Shown here: positions 45,201 to 52,222 of the stretch, in pieces
How positions within the stretch are numbered: the first letter of the stretch is position 1
Layout: each line of letters starts with the position of its first letter
Source: Manduca sexta
Lineage: Eukaryota > Arthropoda > Insecta > Lepidoptera > Sphingidae
Assembly: GCF_014839805.1 (NCBI RefSeq)
Contig: NC_051138.1
Location: forward strand, 2,664,983 to 2,728,982
Length of the DNA: 64,000 nucleotides
Direction: 5' to 3'
Notes under the pieces: generated by a model
What the model saw: the letters and a program-made list of their open reading frames with translations, nothing else
Databases searched by the model: none
Told to the model about the DNA's origin: nothing
Translations under genes and position numbers: made by a program

Positions 45201-47286
45201 AGAATAATCTATAATTTTATATGTACGCAATTCAAATGACTGCCTCGGTGATGTAGTTATATTGCGGTATGACGGCATTTCTAAGGTTTTGGGTTATATT
45301 TCCGGGTTGAGATATTGGATCTTTCTACTCAATATCAACACAGATAATTTATGCCCTATATGGCGATAGGCTCGCCCCCTATCAGATCATGAGGCCGCAG
45401 CCGGGTTCAATGTACCGACGGACTGTTTGCACAGTACACCGCAGCGGTTGTTCCGGTAGAGATCTGAGGTAATGCCTTATGGTACCCCGGAGCCGCCTCT
45501 AATGCGTCGATGAAAGCTACCGCGGGGTTTTAGTCGGTACGCCGACGTGCATAGCGTGCTGGCAACTCCGACATACCCGCCTTGGTTCCTTGAACTAATG
45601 CGGGATCTTAAAGTGATTTCCCGACGCGACAAAAAAAAGATCATCAGGCCGAATACACACGGCGAAAAATACGCACTAGTTGGGCCCCTGCGTACCCCTT
45701 CGGGGATAAGGGCATGAGTGTATATATACAACTCAGATTAAACACTGAGGTGCCTCCTAGACTCTATTCTACTTGTACCAAATATACGATATAAAATGCT
45801 AGCATTACTTCGTTTTGTTACTATATAAATGATGACCACGAATTCGATTATTCTATCCAGACACGACAAAAGAACCCACTGCACTTGGTGGTAAGCGGAG
45901 TGGAGTTTAGTCAGGGTCGACTGACAAGAGATGATCCCACACAAGTCCAGTCCAGTAGATATTTTATAAGAAACAAGATGCGATGCCTTACAATAAACTA
46001 AATGTTACTCTTCTACTCTAAATAAGGACAGATAAAATTACAATTACAATAGTTTTAAATAACCCAATACCGTCTGTTTATTGTGACGCCAAACTTTGAT
46101 ACGAATTATCAGTCGCAAATTGGGTCGGCATGTCTGTTTCCGTTATTATAGGCATAGTGCGTGCATATTTAGGTTAAAGTCACTATCATGTGCAGAGATC
46201 AAAGTGTAGTTGCGTATGTGCATCGAATTTGCACCATATTTTTATACAATTAAGTGAGTAGTTGCATAAATCAATCGTATTACATCTCTTAAATAGCAGT
46301 ATCACCACCCACAACTACGCATTACAAAGCATTATATGAATGAATGAAAACATTATTGTACACCACATACTGTAACAATTCTATTAAAAAGAAATACGTG
46401 CAGCAATAGGAGCACTAATCACTAAAAGCGATTTCTTAAAAAAAATCTGGACTTATAGTGAGAGATTTATAACTATCCAAACAATCAACTCAAATCAAAA
46501 ATCCTCCAACTCTGTTTTAGTCCATTATGGGATTTGACCAAAAAGTCGAATCATCTCGTATTAATGAAATTGTTTATTTCAGAATATACGTCCATAGTAA
46601 TAGTGTTTATGTAAAATCTATTTTGCTGAAAACATTTATTATGATCTTAATTAAATTTGCAACGCGTCTCACCATTTCAGCAATATGCAAAATATTGTAT
46701 ACTTACTATGATAGTAAAATCAGGGGGGCCTATTCCGTTTATAGGGGCTAATCCACCTTTTTGCAATTATGGGTGTTCTATTCGAAGGACAGCTTCAATA
46801 ATTATAGGTGAGAGAGTCAAAAATTCTCTATTTACCTCGACCGTTTCGATAGTCCTATATGTAAGAAGATAAAACAATCCCCTATTTACCTAAACGGCTA
46901 TCAAAGTAGTCCTTCGATTAGAACGCCCGGGGTTATGAAAAGACGGATATACCCCCGTAGACGCAATAGAGCCCCCTAACCCTAGTGACATATATTTTAT
47001 TTTTATTATATATATAAATAGTCCATCAATTATTTATATAACATGCTATTTATATCTAAATTATTTTCCTACATATTACAACAGGCGATTCACTGGCCTT
47101 TAAACAGGCGTATGCTTAAAAATCGGTCGTGTGGTTGTTGTCAATAAGGGTCAAAATATGATACTCACTTTTTCCCGCCTGTACTGTATAGGTGAGGTCC
47201 TGGAAGGTCAGGTTAACGTGTGGACGTTGAGGCAGGTGCGAGAGATGCGCTCGGCCGAGGGCCCGCGGTGCGCCCGTCTTTTCCAT
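18101..47286 (-). CDS. ABCG half-transporter, ABCG1/4-like (complete, 10 coding exons)
   Basis: The exons, 5' to 3' on the minus strand, are 47286-47169, 26568-26451, 24008-23819, 23289-23144, 22010-21772, 21466-21228, 20848-20680, 20431-20175, 18862-18639 and 18293-18101. They total 1893 nt: 630 residues plus TGA, a normal ABCG length. Order is NBD then membrane domain: Walker A GPSGAGKS (62-69), Q-loop Gln108, signature LSGGE (163-167), Walker B LIFLDE (183-188), H-loop His220, then six hydrophobic segments near 352-371, 385-407, 431-449, 463-482, 493-513 and 578-600. All donors and acceptors are GT-AG and every phase matches. ABCG1/4 relatives move sterols or other lipids as dimers; the substrate here is not deducible. 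Position 221, usually Gln after the H-loop His, is Thr. Confidence 0.95.
18639..18862 (-). CDS. ABCG exon 9 (TM5 and extracellular loop)
   Basis: Acceptor TGTTCCAG, donor GTAAGT. It reads [20 protein letters not shown], then [20 protein letters not shown] and [20 protein letters not shown]. Two loop cysteines (ICP, YCE) could form the disulfide common in this loop. A Met-initiated frame extending to 18982 runs into intron. Confidence 0.94.
19075..19315 (-). repeat. SINE family A, diverged
   Basis: Minus-strand copy with ACGAGACGAGCAT at its tail side and CTGCTTGGTGGTAGAA at its head side; more diverged than the others. Confidence 0.6.
19391..20080. mobile_element. Non-autonomous DNA transposon, hAT-type, in ABCG intron 8
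   Basis: 690 bp flanked by a perfect 8-bp duplication TGTATACC (19383-19390, 20081-20088) with terminal inverted repeats TAACGTAACCA / TAACGTGACCA. Subterminal GATGTCCCGTTTTGAACGGG also recurs, inverted, near 20040. No transposase. An 8-bp duplication fits hAT, but P or Merlin elements cannot be excluded. Its right end is 87 bases from exon 8. Confidence 0.8.
19773..19890 (+). repeat. Lep1-like Helitron piece inside the hAT-type element
   Basis: TAATATTATAAATACAAAAG and GTATGTTTGTCAGAAGTAAA resemble the 5' part of the copy at 29551; truncated. Confidence 0.45.
20175..20431 (-). CDS. ABCG exon 8 (TM3-TM4)
   Basis: Acceptor TTTCAG, donor GTGAGT. It reads [40 protein letters not shown] and [20 protein letters not shown], then a hydrophobic run to SMLSVV. 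FPxE followed by REYxxxWY is the standard ABCG turn before TM3. Confidence 0.95.
20680..20848 (-). CDS. ABCG exon 7 (TM1-TM2)
   Basis: Acceptor TTCCAG, donor GTGAGT. It reads [39 protein letters not shown] and [17 protein letters not shown]. Two membrane helices are joined by a short loop. The trailing T joins TT of exon 8 to form Phe of the FPNEV motif. Confidence 0.94.
21228..21466 (-). CDS. ABCG exon 6 (linker to membrane domain)
   Basis: Acceptor TTTGTAG, donor GTGAGA. It completes [10 protein letters not shown] after PADF, then a polar linker ([20 protein letters not shown]), and ends [19 protein letters not shown], the amphipathic connecting helix before TM1. Confidence 0.93.
21772..22010 (-). 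CDS. ABCG exon 5 (D-loop, H-loop)
   Basis: Acceptor TTTCTAG, donor GTAAGT. It reads [40 protein letters not shown] and [14 protein letters not shown], ending KTYNPADF. His220 of the H-loop is present. The common HQPSA is HTPSA here. Confidence 0.95.
22083..22316 (+). repeat. SINE family A in ABCG intron 4
   Basis: Plus-strand copy, antisense to the ABCG gene, starting GCAGCAGTATCTAGTCAC and ending GACAAGCTCGTCTCATCATT plus an A-rich tail. Confidence 0.75.
23144..23289 (-). CDS. ABCG exon 4 (ABC signature and Walker B)
   Basis: Acceptor TTTCCAG, donor GTGAGA. It encodes [40 protein letters not shown] and LIFLDEPT. The signature and Walker B are complete, and the catalytic Glu188 is present, so the ATPase should be active. 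Confidence 0.96.
23819..24008 (-). CDS. ABCG exon 3 (Q-loop)
   Basis: It reads [36 protein letters not shown] and [15 protein letters not shown], ending KAIV. Acceptor CTACTAG, donor [14 protein letters not shown] is the Q-loop region. A plus-strand open frame (23823-24173) over it is antisense. Confidence 0.95.
24072..24122. repeat. 23-bp hairpin near ABCG exon 3
   Basis: TTTTGGTTGCGCGGTGTGG.. and its complement around a 5-base loop (TGGGT) with one mismatch, 63 bases upstream of the exon 3 acceptor on the transcribed strand. Confidence 0.8.
25250..25655. repeat. Near-perfect long palindrome in ABCG intron 2
   Basis: Arms 25250-25428 and 25477-25655 pair base for base (coordinate sum 50905) with two mismatches seen. 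The 48-base centre contains one of two tandem 39-bp units (25427-25465, 25466-25504). Confidence 0.93.
25427..25504 (+). repeat. Two 39-bp tandem units at the palindrome centre
   Basis: Both start TTCGTCATATTAAATTTTAA and end CCGAAATATCCATGAT; they differ at one base (AGGCC or AAGCC). Confidence 0.92.
25671..25797 (+). repeat. Repeat family B, half copy beside the palindrome
   Basis: Has CCTAATGGTAAGTGAAGTGG through AATTATGCCGGCCTGTTAGA. It starts 16 bases after the right arm of the 25250-25655 palindrome. Confidence 0.65.
26028..26240 (+). repeat. Family C SINE, 5' truncated
   Basis: From GAATTATCGTTTGCTTTAAC to the GAGCTGATATTATTATTATA tail, inside ABCG intron 2. Confidence 0.72.
26451..26568 (-). 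CDS. ABCG exon 2 (Walker A)
   Basis: Acceptor TTTCAG, donor GTAATC. It reads [20 protein letters not shown] and then [18 protein letters not shown], ending with AG of an Arg codon. The P-loop is intact. Confidence 0.95.
26680..26775 (-). repeat. Family R element, simple copy
   Basis: TTCGGATTTTATCGCGG, TTAATTTTCTCCCGTTTCGA and AGACTGCAGCCTTCATAG; no flanking repeat seen. Confidence 0.55.
27280..27410 (+). repeat. Unnamed repeat, copy 1
   Basis: GGCCTCGTGCGGTCTCTTAG and AAAACTATTAAAACCGAGG resemble 59440-59580. Family unknown. Confidence 0.4.
27795..27915 (-). repeat. Repeat family B, partial
   Basis: AACAGGCCGGCATAATTATG and TGGACCCTACTCCACTTACC are preserved; the GCGACCACCG half is missing. 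Confidence 0.6.
28183..28265 (-). repeat. Family C SINE, tRNA-like head only
   Basis: TGGGTTTTGAACCTGCCGAC, then CCAACTAGGCTACTGCCG: the head without its body. Confidence 0.6.
28340..28560 (-). repeat. SINE family A
   Basis: Recognised by CGCTCGTCACCCTGATATG, GCGCTGGCTACAATGTCC and CTGCTTGGTGGTAGAAATA. The tail side is degraded. Confidence 0.65.
28684..28925 (+). repeat. Repeat family B, near full length
   Basis: Runs from the GTACCCACTGATG start through AACGAGAGATGCTTAC, AAGCCGACCTGTTGGAACC and CACCTTGTGCACG to GATATAAAATATATCC. Confidence 0.7.
29372..29452 (-). repeat. Family C SINE, 3' fragment
   Basis: CCCTGTATTATATACCGCCC through GTTCACCACGCTGGCC. Confidence 0.62.
29551..29827 (+). 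mobile_element. Lep1-like Helitron
   Basis: 5' TACTAATATTATAAATGCGA, body ACACATAGGCTACATTATAT, 3' region GGTCGAAGCCGCAAGAAACT; the CTAG end is lost. Confidence 0.65.
30160..30355 (+). repeat. Family C SINE, 5' truncated (first of two in tandem)
   Basis: TGAATTATCGCTTGCTTTAA to GGGGCTGATAGG. A second, shorter copy follows at once. Confidence 0.68.
30356..30495 (+). repeat. Family C SINE, second tandem copy
   Basis: Starts GAAACCTGCATACCTAAGAA and ends GTGCCCAGTAATGGGAC; it directly abuts the copy to its left. Confidence 0.65.
31999..32150. repeat. Family R element, fold-back copy
   Basis: GAAATGAAACTATTTTACGG on the left and CCGTAAAATAGTTTTATTTT on the right, around GAAGGCTGCAAAGTCTTCGA. 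Confidence 0.62.
32862..33064 (+). repeat. Family C SINE, 5' truncated
   Basis: GACGGTGAAGGAAAACATCG through AGTATATAATACAGGGCTGA with an (ATT)n tail. Confidence 0.72.
33065..33205 (+). repeat. Family D SINE, 3' part
   Basis: CTTTGTGCCCATATGGCAAT, CATCACATCAAGGGAGGAAA and AAAGGCGTGATTATA; directly follows a family C tail. Confidence 0.5.
33455..33690 (+). repeat. Family D SINE
   Basis: B box CAGTTCGAATCTTGG, TGATATTAGGTTTTTCTGG and TCACATCATGGGACGAAACA; the A-box end is decayed. Confidence 0.72.
35216..35455 (-). repeat. Repeat family B, full length
   Basis: Includes both ends: GGATATATTTTATATCCGCC on the left and AGGTACAGTGGGGTCACTTT on the right. Confidence 0.72.
35562..35732 (-). repeat. 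TIR element (MITE-like), copy 2
   Basis: GTAAACGCGTAACGCGGCCG, ATGCGTTGTGTTACGTGC and GATAGAGAATAAGGCCC mirror the copy at 283-456. Confidence 0.65.
35936..36225 (-). repeat. SINE family A, near full length
   Basis: The most complete copy: tail side GAATGACGAGACGAGCTTGC, middle CGCTCGCCATCC, head side GGCTACAATGTTCTTC through CATATGAAAGATCACTAG. It was used as the reference for the family. Confidence 0.75.
36676..36925 (+). repeat. tRNA-derived SINE, family D, full length
   Basis: A-box-like GTGGCGTAGTGGTA and B box GAGTTCGAATCTC (36738-36750), then TGATATTTGAGTTTTTCTGC, CCCGGAGTCTGGAATTTGTG, CATCATGGGGCGAAGCACAC and a TGATCTG end. A second SINE lineage unrelated in body to family C. Confidence 0.8.
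37600..38240 (-). other. tRNA-like sequence interrupted by the retroelement
   Basis: If the insert and one duplication are ignored, the minus strand has TTTAGTGGCTGCGTAGACG, then AAGTCCGAGGTTCGACTCTC with a pol III B box (GGTTCGACTC). It could be a SINE head; a real tRNA is not shown. Confidence 0.4.
37644..38191 (-). mobile_element. GC-rich retroelement with 12-bp target duplication
   Basis: 548 bp with a poly(T) on its left (poly(A) on the minus strand). CGGACTTTCCAC flanks it at 37632-37643 and 38192-38203. Minus strand starts CGCCCTGTGGAATGG and has CCTGCCTGTCGTAAAAGGCG, a motif seen in 5' regions of insect R1-type LINEs. No long coding frame, so a SINE or a deleted LINE. Confidence 0.82.
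38650..38706 (+). repeat. TCAT-type microsatellite
   Basis: Interrupted runs of (TCAT)n and TCCATCCATTC between GGATTAGT and AAATCCCGCC. Confidence 0.75.
39285..39390 (-). repeat. Family C SINE, diverged 3' fragment
   Basis: CTACAGGGCACTAGCCTCAT through GCAGACGTCACGCATC; heavily diverged. Confidence 0.5.
39992..40147. promoter_or_regulatory. Cluster of E-box and DRE-like motifs
   Basis: TATCGAT at 39992-39998 and 40141-40147 bracket two CACGTG E-boxes (40060-40065, 40104-40109) in a locally GC-richer, apparently unique stretch of the ABCG intron. In flies such motifs mark promoters and enhancers; function here is a guess. Confidence 0.25.
40453..40635. repeat. Family R element, fold-back copy
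   Basis: Left TTCTTATGTTTTCGCGAATG and ATTATCGCGG; middle CGCTTCGAAGATTGCAGCC; right TTAAAAATAGTTTCATTTCG as the inverted end. Confidence 0.6.
40845..40926 (-). repeat. Repeat family B, end fragment
   Basis: TTAGACCCCACTACAATCAC and CGGATCACTTTGACGTGCC match the family end; badly decayed. Confidence 0.45.
40951..41092 (-). mobile_element. Family R retroposon with 13-bp target duplication
   Basis: 142 bp, flanked by ACTATATTATGTA at 40938-40950 and 41093-41105. Contains TTTCTTATGTTTACGCGAAT, TTCTATCGCGGTTTTAG, CGACGTTTCGAAGACTTTGC and CATGGTCACGGGGG; simple (no fold-back). Confidence 0.8.
41657..41888 (+). repeat. Repeat family B, full length
   Basis: Reference copy: GACAAAGTGACCCTACAGC, GGTAAGTGAAGTGGGGTCC, GCCGGCCTATTGGAACCGG, GATCCCGGAACGCGACAC and GGATATAAAATATACCC. 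Confidence 0.72.
42523..42836 (+). repeat. tRNA-derived SINE, family C, full length
   Basis: Head with a pol III A-box-like TAGCCTAGTTGGGTG and B box GGTTCGAATCC (from 42573), then TCTGACTTTTCTAAAATG, AACGGTGAAGGAAAACATC, and tail GTATATAACACAGGGCTGAT plus ATTA. The boxes show the strand. It is the reference copy of the commonest SINE in the window. Confidence 0.85.
43332..43441 (+). mobile_element. Family R retroposon with 15-bp target duplication and fold-back 5' end
   Basis: Flanked by perfect ATTATCATTAGAACG at 43317-43331 and 43442-43456. Its 5' end, TTTAAATTAAACTATTTTA, is the inverse complement of its own downstream TAAAATAGTTTAATTTAAA. Its 3' end has CTAACATTCGCGTAAAC. Confidence 0.8.
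43602..43845. repeat. Family R element, long fold-back copy
   Basis: The left half reads TTTTCGGATTTTATCACGG to GGACGTTTCGGAGACTTTGC; the right half returns as CCGTAATAAAATCTAAAAAC to ACATTCGCGAAAACATAAG. Both ends carry the same terminal sequence in opposite directions. No target duplication was seen. Confidence 0.65.
43994..44168 (+). repeat. Family C SINE, 5' truncated
   Basis: Has AGAAGTTCTCTATAGGAATT, CGCACTAGACCAGCGTAGTG and the TACAGGTCTGATATTATTAT tail. Confidence 0.65.
44634..44755 (-). repeat. Family D SINE, fragment
   Basis: TTCCATCCTAAAATGTGATA, GACTCCAGGCTGATAGCAG and AAAAACCTAATTA. Confidence 0.5.
45240..45398 (+). repeat. Family D SINE, diverged
   Basis: CTGCCTCGGTGATGTAGTTA, TATGGCGATAGGCTCGCCC and CAGATCATGAGG. 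The B box is lost; the body continues into family E-like DNA near 45400. Confidence 0.6.
45412..45640 (+). repeat. Third, diverged copy related to the GC-rich retroelement
   Basis: ACCGCGGGGTTTTAGTCGG, CGCCGACGTGCATAGCGTG and CCCGACGCGACAAAAAAAA; its first half differs from the other copies. Confidence 0.45.
45847..45955 (+). repeat. Repeat family B, partial
   Basis: CCCACTGCACTTGGTGGTAA, GCGGAGTGGAGTTTAG and TGACAAGAGATGATCCC are present; it stops before the GCCGGCC block. Confidence 0.55.
46722..46977. repeat. Fold-back MITE with long TIRs
   Basis: Left AGGGGGGCCTATTCCGTTTA pairs with right GACGCAATAGAGCCCCCT. A further inner pair is GTTCTATTCGAAGGAC with GTCCTTCGATTAGAAC. 256 bp, no open frame. 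Confidence 0.75.
47169..47286 (-). CDS. ABCG exon 1 (start codon)
   Basis: ATG at 47286-47284 is the first Met after an in-frame TAG about 28 bases upstream. It encodes [20 protein letters not shown] then [19 protein letters not shown]. The [15 protein letters not shown] part is the usual ABCG lead-in strand. Donor GTGAGT lies on the low side at 47168. The last base, A, pairs with GT of exon 2 to give Ser, which proves the join over a 20.6-kb intron. Confidence 0.9.
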
Positions 47287-47314
47287 AGTAAGAGTGTTAC
47301 TTATGCATTGCTAT
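47287..47314 (-). other. 5' UTR part of ABCG exon 1, with acceptor site
   Basis: On the minus strand a pyrimidine-bearing acceptor (GATTGTCCACAG) ends at 47315, giving a 28-base leader before the ATG. This implies at least one non-coding exon further upstream, to the right in window coordinates. Confidence 0.5.
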
Positions 47315-47702
47315 CTGTGGACAATCGTAAATAAGTTTAGATCATATAAAAATCAGGCTTACATATTTTCTAGATGTAATGCAAAAACAGTCAAAATAAT
47401 TTTTTTTCTCTGTCGTATTCGGTTTTTAACGATTTATTTCCGTGTTTTTGCAACTGGTATGTAAGAGATTATAAAGTCGTCTAAATGACATTGGCTTTTA
47501 TTAAATTTATTAACGCAAAAATAGATAAATAATGCAGGTCAGATAAAACATATTTGTTTTTTATACAAACGAATTCGGGGCTAAGAATTCGTTCGCCTTT
47601 TAACCGACTTCAAAAAGAAGTATGTGTATGTATGTAGTTTTTTATTATGAGATCGTATGTGCGAGTTACTTTCCCGATAGTGAAAGCGACTTTTACTATG
47701 TT

Positions 47703-47770
47703 TGCTACTATTTCTGGGTGGTTGTATCGCTTACCATCAGGCGAGCAACATGCTCGTCTCGTCATTAATT
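47703..47770 (+). repeat. SINE family A, tail fragment
   Basis: Only the 3' end remains: GGTTGTATCGCTTACCATCA followed by GGCGAGCAACATGCTCGTCT. Confidence 0.6.
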
Positions 47771-48275
47771 TCAATAAAAAACTATCAAGCAAATCTTCAT
47801 GATCAGTAGCCCATAAAGAGTAGCTTTGTGACTACCTGCTTTGTGTTTATCAAAGATAAAGTAAATCCTTTGAAGTCAATTTTTAGTGAAGAAATACGAT
47901 TGTTGATATGGACACGAAAGTTTTAAGGTGTTTTAATTTTTTCAATTTGTTCAGCTACTTTTGTGACTGACTGTACGTTTACTTACATAGACGTGCAAGT
48001 ATGTGTTTCCCTACAATAATAATTAAAACAGAATACTACTTACATCTAGGTCTTATGCACTTGGAAAAAGTCGACATTACCCAGTACATGGTTAACCAAT
48101 GTGCCAATTCAAGCAAACCCTTTCAACATCTATGTTTACTTCTAAAATCGAAATATCGTCACTGACTTTCGCATTTATGACCTGACCAGCAAAATAAAAC
48201 ACCTCTTCCGTTTTAAACTTATTAATACAACAAATTAGTTCCATTTACCGCAACATGGCGAATATTTAGTCATAA

Positions 48276-48348
48276 CGATTTCTTATGTTTACGCGAATGT
48301 TAGACATTTAAATTAAAATATTTTACGGATTTTATCGCGGTTTTAATA
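48276..48348 (-). mobile_element. Family R retroposon, short, with 9-bp target duplication
   Basis: 73 bp ending inside the CGCGGTTTTAATA motif, flanked by TAGTCATAA at 48267-48275 and 48349-48357. It is the most 5'-truncated copy. Confidence 0.68.
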
Positions 48349-49745
48349 TAGTCATAATCAAGAAAGATGCACGTGTTTAAAACAAAACAGTAGACAAAGC
48401 TTGAACACGTAATGTGAGTACCTATCAACATCGGCTCAAAGTGCTATTGTTCGTACTTCGTTTACAAATACCTCGCGTTCAGAGCGCATCGCTTTGCACA
48501 CTATACTACATCCAGTAATATAGGCCGGCATAATTCTGACGACCGTCAACAACGCCTTTCTCGTTGTCTCGCTAAATTCATTTTTTTATTAAAAGGTTAA
48601 TTTGGTTAAAAGGTTACGCGGTTATCGCAATTAGGTTTTCATTTGGTTAACCCATTAGGTTTATTCTTATAACAATAAGGATAAATCTTAAATAAATTAT
48701 TATTCAAATGAATAGTAGAAGAGTAAAATGTATGACGCTAGAATTGACCTATTTAAAACCCGATTGTAAACCAATTAACACTAAAGATACATTTACCAAA
48801 ACAAAGGTTTGGATGCTACACGGATTGGTTATTTGAATGTGATTCCTTTGTAATAGATTAAAAAATTAAACTCCGGTTGGAAATTTTCGTTTAATATCGA
48901 ATGTAGACAACGGACGTATGTAAGTATTTTTAAACTAACCCGAAAAATAACTGGGTTTGAACCGGCAAAGGCGGTTCTTCGGTCTCTAGCAACACCACCC
49001 AGTATGATAAATTACAAAGATCTCAGAACATTTGGCTCATCTTTCAAAATTTGGGGGCTCTCTCTGCTCTTTAAAAACCGTGACGGGCCGCAAAGCGGTA
49101 TCGCGCAGCATGACTACGCGCAACTATCTTTATGCAACAGGATATCCTGGGGCCATATTGTATGCGCCGACGAAGGCCACCGCAGTGTTTTAGGCAGTCA
49201 GACAGGGCTCCACAATTACCCCTTGATATACACATAATCTCCTATTGAGTTTAAAATAAAAGCAACAAAAATGTGCAAGGCGTTTTTCAAATCTACCGGA
49301 GTTAAGTGTAGTCCATAATTACAGCGAACAAATAATAGTCCTAGTTTTAAGTATATATAACACACAAACGATAACACAAAAATGTTTTTATATTACCAGA
49401 CTAAGAAAGTTCTAAAATATTATTCTTAGTTGTTATAAACAAAAAACCTGGAGAATTAAGTAAGAATAATTTTCAAATCAATCTTATTTCATTCATATAC
49501 ATCATTTTTACAACATTTATTCATGTTTTAAAAGACACAAGCGCTCAATACGCGTGACATCGCAAAAACACGCAACACAAGTCCAATTAAACAGTTATGT
49601 ACAAATTAATATGTTATGTGAATTGACATTGACACGCTTTCGGGTCAAGTTTGGCCCCAAACTGTTGCACGCAAATATAGATACGATGGAATAGAAAGTG
49701 TTTTGTTTTGTGAAGGATTTTTGGCGGGGACAGTAGAGAAGGGGT

Positions 49746-49940
49746 TCAATGGCCTATCCTAAGGTGACGAACAACCGACATCTTGCTGAAACTCACGAGG
49801 TACACGATGGTGAAGCCGATAACTGTTTCTGAAAGTGCTAAAGTGGCTTTTGCTATCAATTTGACAATAGTGGTTTCCGAAATGTTTGACAGTGTTAACG
49901 CGACGTCTGTTGTATCGGCATTTTTATTTTCGATGTAAAG
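49746..49940 (-). other. Unassigned 64-codon open frame
   Basis: Stop-to-stop frame reading NADTTDVALTLSNISETTIV, then KLIAKATLALSETVIGFTIV with a hydrophobic stretch, and ending MSVVRHLRIGH. No early Met and no clear acceptor. I do not recognise it, and chance is quite possible. Confidence 0.15.
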
Positions 49941-50062
49941 TCATATTCCTCATATTCTATATCCTTTGTATTAGCCTATAGTTAAATAGCACAAAATTAT
50001 GAATGACACCAAAACCTAGTTTTATAAATATGATTCGGTTTTAGATAAGAAAACGACATATA

Positions 50063-50370
50063 AGCAGCGATAGCCTAGTTGGGTGTGGAACAGATTGCCA
50101 AGATGATAATCCGCAGGTTCAAATTCCAAGGGCACATATCTCTGACTTTACAAAAAAATTGTGAGTATTCTTTGGGAATTACCACACTGTTAAGGTGAAG
50201 GAAAATATCGTGAGGAAACCTGCATACCGGAGAAGTCCTGTATAGGATTTGTGAGGATGTGTGAAGTCTACCAATCCGCACTAGGCCAGCGTGGTGGACT
50301 AAGGCCTAATCCCTCTCAGTAGTAGAGGAGGCTCGTGCAGTGGGACAGTATATAATACAGGGTTGATACT
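50063..50370 (+). repeat. tRNA-derived SINE, family C, full length
   Basis: CAGCGATAGCCTAGTTGGG head with B box GGTTCAAATTC (two changes, likely inactive), ending CAGTATATAATACAGGGTTG. Confidence 0.82.
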
Positions 50371-50694
50371 ATAAAAACATTTGAGTTTACATTTGACACC
50401 TACTCAATACACTTATAACAAACACTGCACAAGGAAAATATGAATTTTAATTCATTTCGAGGATATTTTGTGCATTTGCCGAAAAGGATTGCATCAAGGT
50501 TTACCTTTAGACTATTTGCTATGACTAAGCACAAATGTAAGGTCATTTAGACAAATAATATTCGCCAGTCATCGCGTTCATGTTCTTTTTGTGCAACTGA
50601 AAGGCAACTATTATCAAACTTTCAATTAAGTAATTTTCAAACACACGAATGTTATGAACAAGGGATGAAAGCCTAATTTACTTAGTCGTCTTTT

Positions 50695-51115
50695 TTATTT
50701 TTTACTAGGTTCAAAAAATTGTGAGTTGGACTCACGCGCCGAGAATTCCGTACAAACTAGCTTTTTTACTAAAGTACATATATACGGTTTTCAAATTTTT
50801 CGTATGTGCTGTAAGCAATTGCTTCTTGCAAAATTTCATGATCCTAGATCAACGGGAAGTACCCTAGATGATGATTAAAATCGCAAAATATGTGACATAA
50901 ACGGTCATATCTTTTGATCGCGTTGACTTAAAAGTTTCTTTTTTTTCACATCTGAAAAGACCATAGGCTGTGCTAATTAATAATATTTGATATAAATTTG
51001 ATACCTCTACGCGTCCCTGAGAAAAAGAGTCCTAACAGACTGACGGACAACAAAGTAATCCTATATATAATGGTTTCTTTCTGAGATACGGAACTCTATA
51101 AACAGAAAATATATG
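50695..51115 (-). repeat. Common lepidopteran interspersed repeat (AGGGTTCC type)
   Basis: CTGACGGACAACAAAGTAAT, TTTCTGAGATACGGAACTCT and CACGCGCCGAGAATTCCG match a repeat I know from moth genomes; its termini are decayed. Confidence 0.45.
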
Positions 51116-52049
51116 CTCATTCCATATATGTATAAAACTAAATATACTATAAAAATCGCAATGTCAAATAGCCTTTAGACGTTGAATTATAATTTTTCTA
51201 TCTAAATAGGGCTTTTATAGCGTGAAACGTCAATCAAGCAAGAAAACCAGCGACCAGCATCTAATGCCTAATAAATACTCCACGTTAAATAAATCATGTA
51301 TGCTAATTATTTCACCCATATATACGCAATAAACAAGGCATCGGAATTATGTATCAACATACAAGAATTTATAGTCTATTACACTACAATACAATAGTAC
51401 TTTGTTACATTAATCCCCGAAGCTGTGAAGAGATAGGCAGAGGTGCAACATGCTGCCGTGCGTATTCCGTCCCATAATGTGATAGGTCACTGTTATAACC
51501 TATTTTAAACAAATAATTTTACTTGTTTGACTAATATTTTTTATTCATATCGAGGTTTACACTTAGACTCGAGTTCTTATATTATGAGCACACACATAAT
51601 AAAGCAGCTTTATGGATTGCAGTTCAATTCAGCTGTACACAATGAACGCTCGAAACGCTAGTACGTAGTACATATATCGATGCTTGCATTTTAAACAAAA
51701 AAAGGGATGAGCTAATCGATTACCCGGCGGAACACGAATGCCAGTTTAAATGTCGCATAATTTTTAATAACAAGACTACGTTCTGTTATACTTTTGCTAT
51801 ATATTTATGCTCAAGCAATTTCCGATGTTGTATTTGAATATGTTTTAACATAGTAAATATTTTTTTACAGCTTCAAAGTAAATTATCGTAAATGTTTTAA
51901 TATCGATATGTTAATCGATATTTTATACTTTACATAACGGTCTTAGGAGTTATAATATTACATTCAACAATTTTAAAACCCATACTGACACCATAACTCA
52001 AAGACTGTCGTTTGTGGTAAGCTATTCGAATGCGACCTAATAGTCACCG

Positions 52050-52222
52050 TAATAAGGTATAAAATCCGCCATAATAGCCCACGTAAGTGTCGCGTTCCGG
52101 GATCAGCCTGTGTATATCCTATTTCAAACAGGCCGGCATAATTGTGTCAACTGACGAGAGGTAACCATCAAATTTCAGCAACTGACTGGATCTTAATATC
52201 AGGGGCAGTTGGGTCACTGCCG
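52050..52222 (-). repeat. Repeat family B, partial
   Basis: CACGTAAGTGTCGCGTTCCG, then ACAGGCCGGCATAATTGTG and GGGGCAGTTGGGTCACTG. Confidence 0.65.

Larger units (their letters stand above)
26569..47168 (-). other. ABCG intron 1 (20.6 kb)
   Basis: It separates exon 1 from exon 2, and the phase match shows they belong together. It is filled with SINE, retroposon and Helitron copies listed separately. No nested coding exon was recognised. Stretches such as 30500-31990, 34250-35200, 37100-37480 and 38230-39280 hold no element I can name. Confidence 0.8.
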
